From Bacteroidales bacterium (GTDB taxonomy: Bacteria > Bacteroidota > Bacteroidia > Bacteroidales > WCHB1-69): a stretch of 16,825 nt of DNA. The stretch is from assembly GCA_016290715.1 (NCBI GenBank), contig JAEEUY010000268.1, positions 1-16,825 of the forward strand. The letters run 5' to 3'. The notes below the pieces were generated by a model, which had not been told where the DNA came from, did not search any database, and was given only the letters and a program-made list of their open reading frames with translations. Shown here in pieces: positions 7,854 through 14,600 of this stretch; positions within the stretch are counted from its first letter, which is position 1; every line of letters begins with the position of its first letter. Made by a program: the position numbers and the translations under genes.

Positions 7854-8435
7854 TTAATATTTTTCCTTCAAAAATTCCATTAACTTTCTCATTGCCATAC
7901 CTCTATGAGAAATAAGATTTTTCTCCTTATCGCTCATTTCGGCAAAAGTTTTGGAAAAACCACGGGGACGAAATATCGGATCATAACCGAATCCTGACAT
8001 CCCTTGTTGTTGCGTAATGATTTCACCATTCACACGGCCTTCAAAAGTATATTGTTCCCCATTGAGAATCAACACAATAACTGTTTTAAAGCAAGCATTT
8101 CTATTGGACTGCCCTTCCATTTCACGCAGCACTTTTAAAACATTTTCATGGAAATCGCAATTTTCGCCGGCATAACGGGCAGAATACACCCCCGGGCGAC
8201 CGCCTAACGCGTCAATTTCCAAGCCGGTATCATCTGAAAAACAATTTACGCCATAGCGCCGATAGACATATTCTGCCTTTATTCGGGCATTCCCCAATAA
8301 AGAATCCGCTGTTTCAGGTATTTCCTCGAAACAACGGATTTCTGTAAGTCCTTTAATGACAAAGGAAGCACCCGCCAAAGCGACTGCCTCTTCCAATTTG
8401 TGGCGATTATGTGTTGCAAATATTAATTCATTCAC
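7854..8435 (-). CDS. rdgB: Non-canonical purine NTP pyrophosphatase (RdgB/HAM1/ITPase family)
   Basis: 193 residues, full family length. The enzyme hydrolyses ITP, dITP and XTP to the monophosphate and pyrophosphate, keeping deaminated purines out of DNA and RNA in the cytoplasm. Family signatures are all present: the N-terminal nucleotide-binding ATHNRHKLEE (7-16); the metal/catalytic block SDDTGLEIDALGGRPGVYSARYAG (67-90, with D68/D69); GFGYDPIF (148-155); and FAEMSDKEKNLISHRGMAM (164-182, with the SHR substrate-contact triplet). The start ATG at 8435 places the protein directly at the conserved LIFATHN beta strand. It is the last gene of the yceD-rpmF-rdgB cluster, 30 bp after rpmF. The composite repeat begins immediately downstream and no classical terminator is visible. 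Confidence 0.96.
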   Translation of the reverse strand: MNELIFATHNRHKLEEAVALAGASFVIKGLTEIRCFEEIPETADSLLGNARIKAEYVYRRYGVNCFSDDTGLEIDALGGRPGVYSARYAGENCDFHENVLKVLREMEGQSNRNACFKTVIVLILNGEQYTFEGRVNGEIITQQQGMSGFGYDPIFRPRGFSKTFAEMSDKEKNLISHRGMAMRKLMEFLKEKY

Positions 8436-8465
8436 AGCAATACGCCAAATTACGCAAAATTAAAA

Positions 8466-8654
8466 TTATGCGTTAGCACCTTTGATTTCAATAGCTTGCT
8501 TATCTCTGTAGTACCCGCATTCAGGGCATACTCTATGTGTAAGAATCGCAGCACCACAATGACTGCAAGTAGTCAGTTGAGGGGCAGTAATAAAATCGTG
8601 TGCTCTTCTTTTGTCTCTTCTCATTGCTGAGTGTCTTCTTTTCGGATGTGGCAT
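8466..8654 (-). CDS. rpmF: 50S ribosomal protein L32
   Basis: 62 residues, typical size. The start MPHPKRRHSAMRRDKRRAHD is the diagnostic basic N-terminus of L32 that threads into the large subunit. A zinc-ribbon of four cysteines follows, C30-x2-C33 and C43-x2-C46 (TCSHCG and VCPECGYY), so this is the zinc-binding (C+) form of the protein. It lies 22 bp after yceD and 30 bp before rdgB on the same strand, so the three are almost certainly one transcript. The yceD-rpmF pairing is widely conserved in bacteria. Confidence 0.97.
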   Translation of the reverse strand: MPHPKRRHSAMRRDKRRAHDFITAPQLTTCSHCGAAILTHRVCPECGYYRDKQAIEIKGANA

Positions 8655-8676
8655 AACTATTTGTTTTTTTAGTTTA

Positions 8677-9225
8677 TTAATCTAATTTTATATTTTTCAG
8701 GGCTTCCCAACGCGGATCTATAGCATCATGTTCCCGCCCGGAAAACTCTTCCAACTTTTTCAATATTTCAGGATTACAAGTCGGATTCCCATTTTCATCA
8801 TCCGCATGCAATATTTGCATAGGCAGATGCAATGCGATGGATTCATAAACGAAGTGGAACAGATCCAGATCGTATGTGTTTTCGTCAACAATCCACATGT
8901 CATCTTCCTCCACTTTCTCCATATCATCAACGAAAGGCACCAACTTGACCACCAGATTTTCGGTAAAATCCAAATCAATGGTAACGGGATCAAGGCAACG
9001 GTCGCACGGAAGTTCCACATTTCCATTGAAATGAAAATTCAAAAGTACCATTTTTTCAGAAATATTCATCTCAATTTGCAATTTTATCAATCCATTATGC
9101 AAATCAGGAATTTCTGCCAATTCAAAGAACGTATTATCGCAATCTATTGAGTAAGAATGTGTTCCGAGCTCAACACCAGAGATTCTCAATCTAAATTCTT
9201 CTCTTTTTTGCTTGCGATTTTCCAT
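8677..9225 (-). CDS. yceD: YceD/DUF177 family protein (large-subunit rRNA-associated)
   Basis: 182 residues when started at the ATG at 9225 (MENRKQKREEF). The frame stays open to 9288 and would add 21 residues, but a TATATTTG promoter-like box lies inside that extension, so the shorter start is preferred. The family mark is the C-x2-C in ELPCDRCLDP (C74, C77), followed by an acidic middle section and the conserved C-terminal DPRWEALKNIKL. YceD-type proteins sit next to rpmF in many bacteria and have been linked to 23S rRNA accumulation; the molecular activity is not established. Here yceD, rpmF and rdgB run in one direction with gaps of 22 and 30 bp, supporting an operon headed by yceD. Confidence 0.9.
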   Translation of the reverse strand: MENRKQKREEFRLRISGVELGTHSYSIDCDNTFFELAEIPDLHNGLIKLQIEMNISEKMVLLNFHFNGNVELPCDRCLDPVTIDLDFTENLVVKLVPFVDDMEKVEEDDMWIVDENTYDLDLFHFVYESIALHLPMQILHADDENGNPTCNPEILKKLEEFSGREHDAIDPRWEALKNIKLD

Positions 9226-9239
9226 AATTTTTAGGGGTG

Positions 9240-9247
9240 CAAATATA
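9240..9247 (-). promoter_or_regulatory. Candidate -7 promoter box for the yceD-rpmF-rdgB operon
   Basis: The minus strand reads TATATTTG followed by C, an exact TAnnTTTG match. Its upstream end is only about 22 bp from the ATG at 9225, which would give a very short leader of roughly 10 nt. No convincing -33 TTTG was found. The placement decides the yceD start in favour of 9225. Confidence 0.45.
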
Positions 9248-9328
9248 CAATTTTTTGTTTTGCGTTGAAGCAGTTTATTAATTTTCACGAAAATTATAAA
9301 ATCTTGCCTATCGGTTTGTTAAAACAGA

Positions 9329-9354
9329 AAACAAAAGTGCCCTCTCTTTTGTTT
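9329..9354. repeat. Perfect 9-bp inverted repeat between divergent promoters
   Basis: AAACAAAAG (9329-9337) and CTTTTGTTT (9346-9354) pair perfectly around the 8-nt loop TGCCCTCT. It lies roughly midway between the yceD and DUF1573 candidate promoters, about 80 bp from each. An operator or a chance A+T-rich palindrome are both possible. Confidence 0.4.
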
Positions 9355-9433
9355 ACATGGACAATAATTCTCAATAAAATCGTTAAAAAAGAATAAATTT
9401 AATACAGGCCGAACAATTTTTGAATTATTATAG

Positions 9434-9441
9434 TAATTTTG
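9434..9441 (+). promoter_or_regulatory. Candidate -7 promoter box for the DUF1573 gene
   Basis: TAATTTTG matches TAnnTTTG and is followed by C, 50 bp before the ATG at 9492. A TTTTTG is present at 9417-9422, but with only 11 nt between the two, closer than the usual -33 spacing. Confidence 0.45.
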
Positions 9442-9491
9442 CCGCCGTTATTATAATATAAAGTAAATATATAATTAAACAATATAATGCA

Positions 9492-10577
9492 ATGAAAAAG
9501 TTAGTCTTATCAGTATTTATGGTTGTGGCTGTGCTGATTGCTTTCGCACAACCCAAAATAGAATTTGACAAAAAAACACATGATTTTGGTGACATTAAAG
9601 AAGAGGGAGGAAAAGTAACCGCCCGTTTTACATTTAAAAACGTGGGGGATAGCGCATTGATTCTCAAACAAGTAAAACCAGGATGCGGCTGTACTGCAGC
9701 CAACTACACCCGTGAAGCAGTAGCTCCAGGTGAAACAGGATTCATTGACGCAACCTACGATCCATGGGGCCGTCCAAACGCATTCAATAAAAACATCAAA
9801 GTTACAACCAATGAACCTAATCTTACCACCCCTCACCTTATTTTTATCAAAGGAAACGTTATAAAACGCCCTCCTACAAAATATGAATTAGCTGGTTATA
9901 AAATTGGCAAAGGGGAAGTTAGAGTTAAAGAAAACAGTATCAGCTGTACCGTTAAGAATACAGAATCCCACATTGATACGCTTTATATTAAAAACTTTTA
10001 TGAAAATGGACGTGCTGCAGAAGTGCGTTTGGAATTACCTGCTTATATCAAAGAAGTTTCCAGAACCTTTGGCCAATCATTAAAGGGTGGTGAGGAAGGA
10101 AAAATCGTTTTGAAATACGATGCCACTTTGCGTAACGACTGGGGTGCACAAAAAGACAGATTTGTGGTCATTACCAACGACTCCGTTGAACCCCGCAAAT
10201 ACATATATTATAATGTAAACATTACCGAAGATTTTTCTCACATGACGGCAAAAGATATTGAGAAAGCTCCTAAGATGTATCTCGATAAAGAAAGTTTTGA
10301 TTTCGGTACACTTCAAAAAAATGAATCGGCTTCCCAAACATTCAGGATTACCAATACTGGGAAAAGTGCATTGATTCTGAGAAAAATCCAACCCAGCATC
10401 CCTGCAATCACCTACACGCTTGACAAAAAGACTATTGCACCAGGCGAATCCGTGGAAATGACCGTTACTTTTAACGCTAAAAATAGAAGAGGTCGTCAAA
10501 ATCTGTCTATCGATATCATTGCCAACGACCCATCCCATGCACAAACCGTTATTAAAGTTATCGGCGATATAAACTAA
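9492..10577 (+). CDS. Exported DUF1573 domain protein
   Basis: 361 residues. A signal peptide (about 1-19, LSVFMVVAVLIAFA then Q) directs it to the periplasm or surface. It contains three Ig-like beta-sandwich units. Unit 1 (about 22-122) is a standard DUF1573 domain: FDKKTHDFGDIKEEGGKV, FKNVGDSALILKQVKPGCGCT, and VAPGETGFIDATYDP. Unit 2 (about 138-245) is divergent. Unit 3 (about 261-358) repeats the pattern (FDFGTLQKNESASQTFRITNTGKSALIL and IAPGESVEMTVTF) but has PSIPAIT where unit 1 has PGCGCT. The domain belongs to the ASH/Hydin-like superfamily and is abundant in Bacteroidota; its biochemical role is unknown. It is monocistronic by appearance: a divergent operon lies upstream, and a terminator lies 25 bp downstream of the stop. 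An overlapping ATG at 9487 is out of frame and was ignored. Confidence 0.92.
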   Translation: MKKLVLSVFMVVAVLIAFAQPKIEFDKKTHDFGDIKEEGGKVTARFTFKNVGDSALILKQVKPGCGCTAANYTREAVAPGETGFIDATYDPWGRPNAFNKNIKVTTNEPNLTTPHLIFIKGNVIKRPPTKYELAGYKIGKGEVRVKENSISCTVKNTESHIDTLYIKNFYENGRAAEVRLELPAYIKEVSRTFGQSLKGGEEGKIVLKYDATLRNDWGAQKDRFVVITNDSVEPRKYIYYNVNITEDFSHMTAKDIEKAPKMYLDKESFDFGTLQKNESASQTFRITNTGKSALILRKIQPSIPAITYTLDKKTIAPGESVEMTVTFNAKNRRGRQNLSIDIIANDPSHAQTVIKVIGDIN

Positions 10578-10602
10578 GTTTCCCATCATAATCCCATAAA
10601 AA

Positions 10603-10632
10603 ATCACTGTTCCAAAAGCAGTGATTTTTTTT
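10603..10632 (+). terminator. Rho-independent terminator after the DUF1573 gene
   Basis: ATCACTG (10603-10609) pairs with CAGTGAT (10619-10625) around a 9-nt loop. The run of As just before the stem and eight Ts at 10625-10632 extend the pairing and give the U-tract. It lies 25 bp after the stop codon. Confidence 0.85.
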
Positions 10633-10767
10633 ATCAGAAATCTTAAATAATGTTAAAAAAAATATAATAATCAACTGTATTTAATTAATAATCAAATAAA
10701 TATATTTTCATCACTTTCACTTTCCCACAAAAAATGACCTTTATTCACTGAATATTGAAAAAATTAC

Positions 10768-10775
10768 TATTTTTG
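10768..10775 (+). promoter_or_regulatory. Candidate -7 promoter box for the small lipoprotein gene
   Basis: TATTTTTG followed by C matches TAnnTTTG. The ATG at 10891 is about 115 bp downstream, so the leader is long for this genome. No clear -33 TTTG about 20 nt upstream was seen; TTCA occurs there instead. Confidence 0.45.
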
Positions 10776-10793
10776 CAACGCTGATTTTATGGG

Positions 10794-10809
10794 ATTCTGT
10801 GTGCAGAAT
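10794..10809 (+). other. Hairpin in the 5' leader of the lipoprotein gene
   Basis: ATTCTG (10794-10799) pairs perfectly with CAGAAT (10804-10809) around the loop TGTG; a flanking G-T wobble can extend it. It lies about 20 nt after the promoter-like box. The segment around it (10781-10830) is richer in G+C than the flanking DNA, as transcribed structured leaders often are. Confidence 0.4.
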
Positions 10810-10890
10810 TCGCGTGGGTGTGTTAAAATTTAAGAAAAAATAGAAAACCTTAGTTATTAATATATTTATTCACTTAAAAATTTTAGAATT

Positions 10891-11130
10891 ATGAAAAAAA
10901 TGTTAAGTTTAGCAGTTGCTGCTTTAGTTTGCGTTATTTGCTTCTCTTCTTGCGGTAAAAAATGCGTTTGCACCCGTTACGAAGATGGCAAGAAAATTTA
11001 TTCAACTACTGACAACGATGTTCGTATCTTTGACAATAAAGTTTGCACAGACGGTTCTCAAGATGCACATCAAGGTTATTCAGTAGTTACTGATGGTAAA
11101 GAAGTTACTGTTGAAATTAAATGTAAATAA
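10891..11130 (+). CDS. Small cysteine-rich lipoprotein of unknown function
   Basis: 79 residues. The N-terminus MKKMLSLAVAALVCVICFSSC is a lipoprotein signal peptide, with C21 as the likely lipidated cysteine (FSSC before GKK). The mature part would be only about 58 residues, carrying further cysteines at C25, C27, C52 and C78 (KKCVCTRYEDGKK, NKVCTDGSQDAHQGYS, and a C-terminal IKCK). The KCVCTRYEDGKKIYS...EIKCK pattern suggests a small beta-sheet held by disulfides. Just after C21 comes GKKC rather than the acidic residues of the Bacteroidota surface-export signal, so it may face the periplasm; this is inference. It is transcribed alone, between its own promoter-like box and a very strong terminator. 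I do not recognise the family. Confidence 0.85.
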   Translation: MKKMLSLAVAALVCVICFSSCGKKCVCTRYEDGKKIYSTTDNDVRIFDNKVCTDGSQDAHQGYSVVTDGKEVTVEIKCK

Positions 11131-11146
11131 TTTTAATTTCACTCCC

Positions 11147-11187
11147 AAAAAACACCCCTGCTTGAAACAAGCGGGGGTGTTTTTTTT
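11147..11187 (+). terminator. Strong Rho-independent terminator after the lipoprotein gene
   Basis: An 18-bp stem (11147-11164 with 11168-11185) closes on the loop AAA. The stem has a C/G-rich middle (ACACCCCTGCTTG opposite CAAGCGGGGGTGT, one G-T wobble) and an A/T base ending in eight Ts (11180-11187). It starts 16 bp after the stop codon. The A tract on the other side makes it potentially bidirectional. Confidence 0.93.
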
Positions 11188-11231
11188 CATGCCGCCGGCA
11201 AATATGACCTTGGTAAAAATACATCAGCTAA

Positions 11232-11311
11232 TCGTGCCAAAGGCACGAAATTTTAGTAACTCCAGACTGCGGTCTGACGACCTTGTCTGGAGTGGGGAGT
11301 AACGGGTGCAG
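11232..11311. repeat. Composite hairpin repeat, copy 2 (rearranged)
   Basis: Module A here is TCGTGCC AAA GGCACGA (11232-11248), the same 7-bp stem and 3-nt loop design as at 7677. It is followed by a linker (AATTTTAGTAAC) matching that of copy 1 at most positions. Next comes module C, with ACTCCAGAC (11259-11267) pairing perfectly with GTCTGGAGT (11285-11293) and the inner GGTC TGAC GACC hairpin (11271-11282). GTAACGGGTGCAG (11299-11311) then corresponds to the GTAAC..GTGCAG string of copy 1. Here module C follows A directly, whereas in copy 1 module B sits between them. Confidence 0.6.
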
Positions 11312-11469
11312 TGTCCCATTCCTCCGCCAAACCTTAATGAAAAAAACGTCAAAAAAACAAACAGTTATACAACTTGTTTTTTCCGAAAATGCCATACGGA
11401 TAGCTTTGGCTACAGCGATATAAAGCACGAACAAACCATAATGTTTCTTTAAAAGAATATATAGAATTC

Positions 11470-11534
11470 TGATTTACAAATTATTACAAATCCTATAATT
11501 AAAGTTAAATTTATCATTATACATTTGTAAATCA
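11470..11534. promoter_or_regulatory. Operator-like ATTTGTAA repeats upstream of the giant surface protein
   Basis: A perfect 12-bp inverted repeat, TGATTTACAAAT (11470-11481) and ATTTGTAAATCA (11523-11534), flanks 41 bp. Within it TTACAAAT occurs twice exactly 10 bp apart (11474-11481 and 11484-11491) and once inverted (11523-11530). The right arm overlaps the TTTG proposed as the -33 element. Spacing by one helical turn is typical of a regulator's binding sites. The region is very A+T-rich, so chance is possible. Confidence 0.4.
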
Positions 11535-11555
11535 CAAAATTAAGATATAAATTTG
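11524..11555 (+). promoter_or_regulatory. Candidate promoter (-33 TTTG and -7 TAAATTTG) for the giant surface protein
   Basis: TTTG at 11524-11527 and TAAATTTG at 11548-11555 are 20 nt apart, the best match in the window to the Bacteroidota two-part consensus. The ATG lies 80 bp downstream at 11636, with no Shine-Dalgarno and an A+T-rich start (TAATACAAAT before ATG). Confidence 0.55.
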
Positions 11556-11635
11556 CAAAATTTTTTTTTAAAAAATTTCTATAAGTGCCAAATTGATAAG
11601 TAATTTCAGCAAAATATTAATTAAATAATACAAAT

Positions 11636-14600
11636 ATGAAGAAAATTTATTCTTTTTTGATTCTTACATTGGGCCTCGCTTTGGGGTCAGCGAACGCTCT
11701 TGCACAATCCATCACTGTCTCTCCCGACGAGATTTTCTCCGATGCCGGAGGGAACGGCGGTACTCTGACGGTCACTTACGATGGCTATGACGTTTCCCAA
11801 TATTATCCAAGTTTCCAATTCTATGATGCGGATGGCATAACCCCTGTAGGCTCTGGCACATACAGCTGGCTGGCAAATAGTGTTTTTTTTATGTCTGGCA
11901 ACCCTTATGAACTCCATTACGGATATGATGCAAACCCAGGGATTGCCCGCATGGCCTGCTTGAGAGTGACGCTGCTTGATCCCAACAACAACTACATCGT
12001 GGTTGATTCCTCCAACCTCATCACCATCAATCAGGCTGCGGCCGACTGTCCGGCGCCCGACCACCTTGCCCTGACCGAAGGCAGTATCACCCCCACCGGT
12101 GGCAGTTTCACATGGACAGGCTACACGGATGAATATTTGATGTATATCGATTTGTTGGATGGAATGAATAACGATTTGTTGGATGATAATGATGAGTATG
12201 GACGCCTCCTCACAGCTAACTTCGATGAGGATATACCGCAGAACTTATATTTTAATGGTGATTACTTTGGTTACTTCAGTAATAATGGTTTTATTTGGAA
12301 TGATAATGGAGGAGTGATTACTGCTTCCAATTCCAACCCCGGTTGCATTAAAACTTATAGTCATGATATCGGCACTGGGAAACTGGAACTCTATGTGCGC
12401 TCAAAGACTTACCCGACAATCATCAGCTTTGAGGCAATGCTCTCGGCTGGAGGAGACAACAAGGCCAGCTTCTGGATTGATGGCATAAAGGTGCTGGAGA
12501 TAACCGGCGGCGAATTCCAAACAAAAGATTGGAGCCAATACTCCTTCGAACTGTCTGCATACAACGATCACACCCTTAAATGGGAATATACGAAGAACGA
12601 CGACACCCAGTATGGTGAGGACGCTCTCTTCTTAGACGACATCATTGTTTATAAATATAGCATCGTTGATTATAACTATGATCCTGTTCACTTTTATAGC
12701 AACAGCGCAACACTCAACGACCTTAGCTGGGGATACACTTATCGGGTTTTTGTTAAAGGCGTATGTCCAGGATACACTGAAACAGGAGAGAGCAATGCAG
12801 TGATTTTTGCCACGGCCGTAGAGTGCCAGAAGCCTGACCATTTGACTGCCACGAATCTAACCGGCACCTCCACTGACATCCACTGGGCAGACTATGGATA
12901 CGACCACTTCGACATCTACTGTGCTACCGAAGACCTCTCCAATGTTGACGTCCAAAACGTCGGGAGGACCAATTCTTCCACTATCACAGGTCTTTCCCCT
13001 TATACCACTTACAAAGTGTGGTTGGAAACCACCTGCGAGTCAAGCATGCAAAAGGGGAATTCCAGAGGGTTAGTGACCCTAATATCGGATACGCTGGTAT
13101 TTACCACCAACTGCGGGGCCGCTCTTCCCTACTCGGAGGACTTTGAAAATTGCGGGGCAAACAACACCCAAAACAGCCCCTATAGAGCTCTTCCTGAATG
13201 CTGGAACAGTTATAACGAAACCGATTACGGCTTTTACTATGGTTATCCGACCGTTCAAACAACCGGATATAACAACAATGGGGAATCTCATTCTGGCCAA
13301 CAACACCTGTGCCTAAATTCCCGTTATGCTTCCAATGTAACTAACACGGATCTGTATGCCATCCTGCCGGCTATGGGTACGGTTGCGGTGAACACCTTAC
13401 ACCTCAGCTTCTATGCCTGCCACGGCCATGATAGCTACGATGTTCCGCTTTATGTCGGTGTGATGACCGATCCTGACGACATCTTCACGTTCGTGCCTTT
13501 CGATACCCTCTCCATTACGGGTGCAAACGACCCCAATGACGACGTAGATCACGGGTACGATCCTTATACGGTGGACTTCAGCAGCTATGAAGGGAACGGG
13601 AAATACATTGCCTTCATGATGGAGCCGGCTACAAGTTCACACGTAACCCAAATCATTTACATCGACGACATTACCTGCGTGAGCACTGCCGTTCCTGCCT
13701 CCTCCTGCCCCACTCCTACTGGACTGGTAGCCTCTGATATTACCAAAAACTCCGCAAACCTTTCGTGGGATAGCAACACCGACATTTCCACCTATAATGT
13801 AGAATACCGTGAAGGTGGCGACATAAGCAGTATCGACTTTGAAGAACAGTTTAATAACCAATATATCCCAGGGAATTGGAATCAATATTCCGGTTTGGTG
13901 GACGATGTACTGGACGGCACTTCCGTACTTGACGCAGAATCCGAACATAGATGGGGAACATCCTCTTATGTCTTTGGTACATACAACGCCAAGCTCAATA
14001 TTTATAAAAACACCCCGGATGCGAACAAAGACTGGCTTGTAACACCGGAAATCGCACTTTCCACGGATGCATCCCTGTCTTTCGACCTTGCCCTTACCAG
14101 TTACGGCAATGCAAACCCTGCCAATGGCAACTGTGAAGACGACCGTTTCGTTGTCTTAATCTATGCCGACGGGCAGTGGAACAAACTGCGCGAGTGGAAC
14201 AACAGCGGTTCCCCCTACGTTTACAACGATATTGCCACCACGGGCGAGAATGTGTTCATTGACCTTTCGGCCTACGGCGAGAAAAACATAAAGATTGCCT
14301 TTTATGGTGAATCAACATCAACGGAGTATAACGGCGACAACGACCTGCATATCGACAATATAATCTTGGGCTCTACTTCAGGAGCTGGCGAATGGAACTC
14401 CGCCAATACCTCCAGTAATTCTGTCCCACTCTCCAACTTGACACCCGGCACCCGGTACGAAGCACGGGTGCAAGGCAATTGTAACGAAGAAGGCACAAGT
14501 GAATGGACAGAATCTTTCTTCTTCACCACCCTGCCTTCCTGTCTTGCGGTAACCGAACTTCATGTTACCCAAGTTACCAATAGCACTGCCACCATTACGT

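Larger units (their letters stand above)
10578..10890. other. Intergenic region: terminator, then promoter and long leader of the lipoprotein gene
   Basis: After the terminator (10603-10632) comes about 130 bp of very A+T-rich DNA in which no gene is seen. A promoter-like box lies at 10768-10775. The remaining ~110 bp is an apparent leader with a 6-bp hairpin. There is no reading frame of note. Confidence 0.6.
11131..11635. other. 505-bp intergenic region between the lipoprotein and the giant surface protein
   Basis: It contains, in order: the lipoprotein terminator; a composite hairpin repeat (11232-11311); a 9-bp A/T stem, AAAAAACAA (11351-11359) with TTGTTTTTT (11373-11381); and then very A+T-rich DNA with ATTTGTAA-type repeats and a promoter in front of the 11636 start. 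The minus-strand open frame at 11228-11434 is a translation of repeat DNA and shows no protein family features. Confidence 0.6.

Noticed and set aside
11351..11381. AAAAAACAA/TTGTTTTTT stem as a terminator or insertion-sequence end
   Set aside because: It is almost pure A/T with a 13-nt loop, has no gene ending at it, and no transposase is nearby.
11228..11434. 68-residue open frame on the minus strand
   Set aside because: It overlaps the second composite repeat and the A/T hairpin; ending and composition follow from repeat DNA, with no homology that I recognise.
11470..11534. Phase-variable invertible promoter between inverted repeats
   Set aside because: The -7 box (11548-11555) lies outside the repeats, the spacer has no clear promoter in either orientation, and no recombinase gene is in the window.
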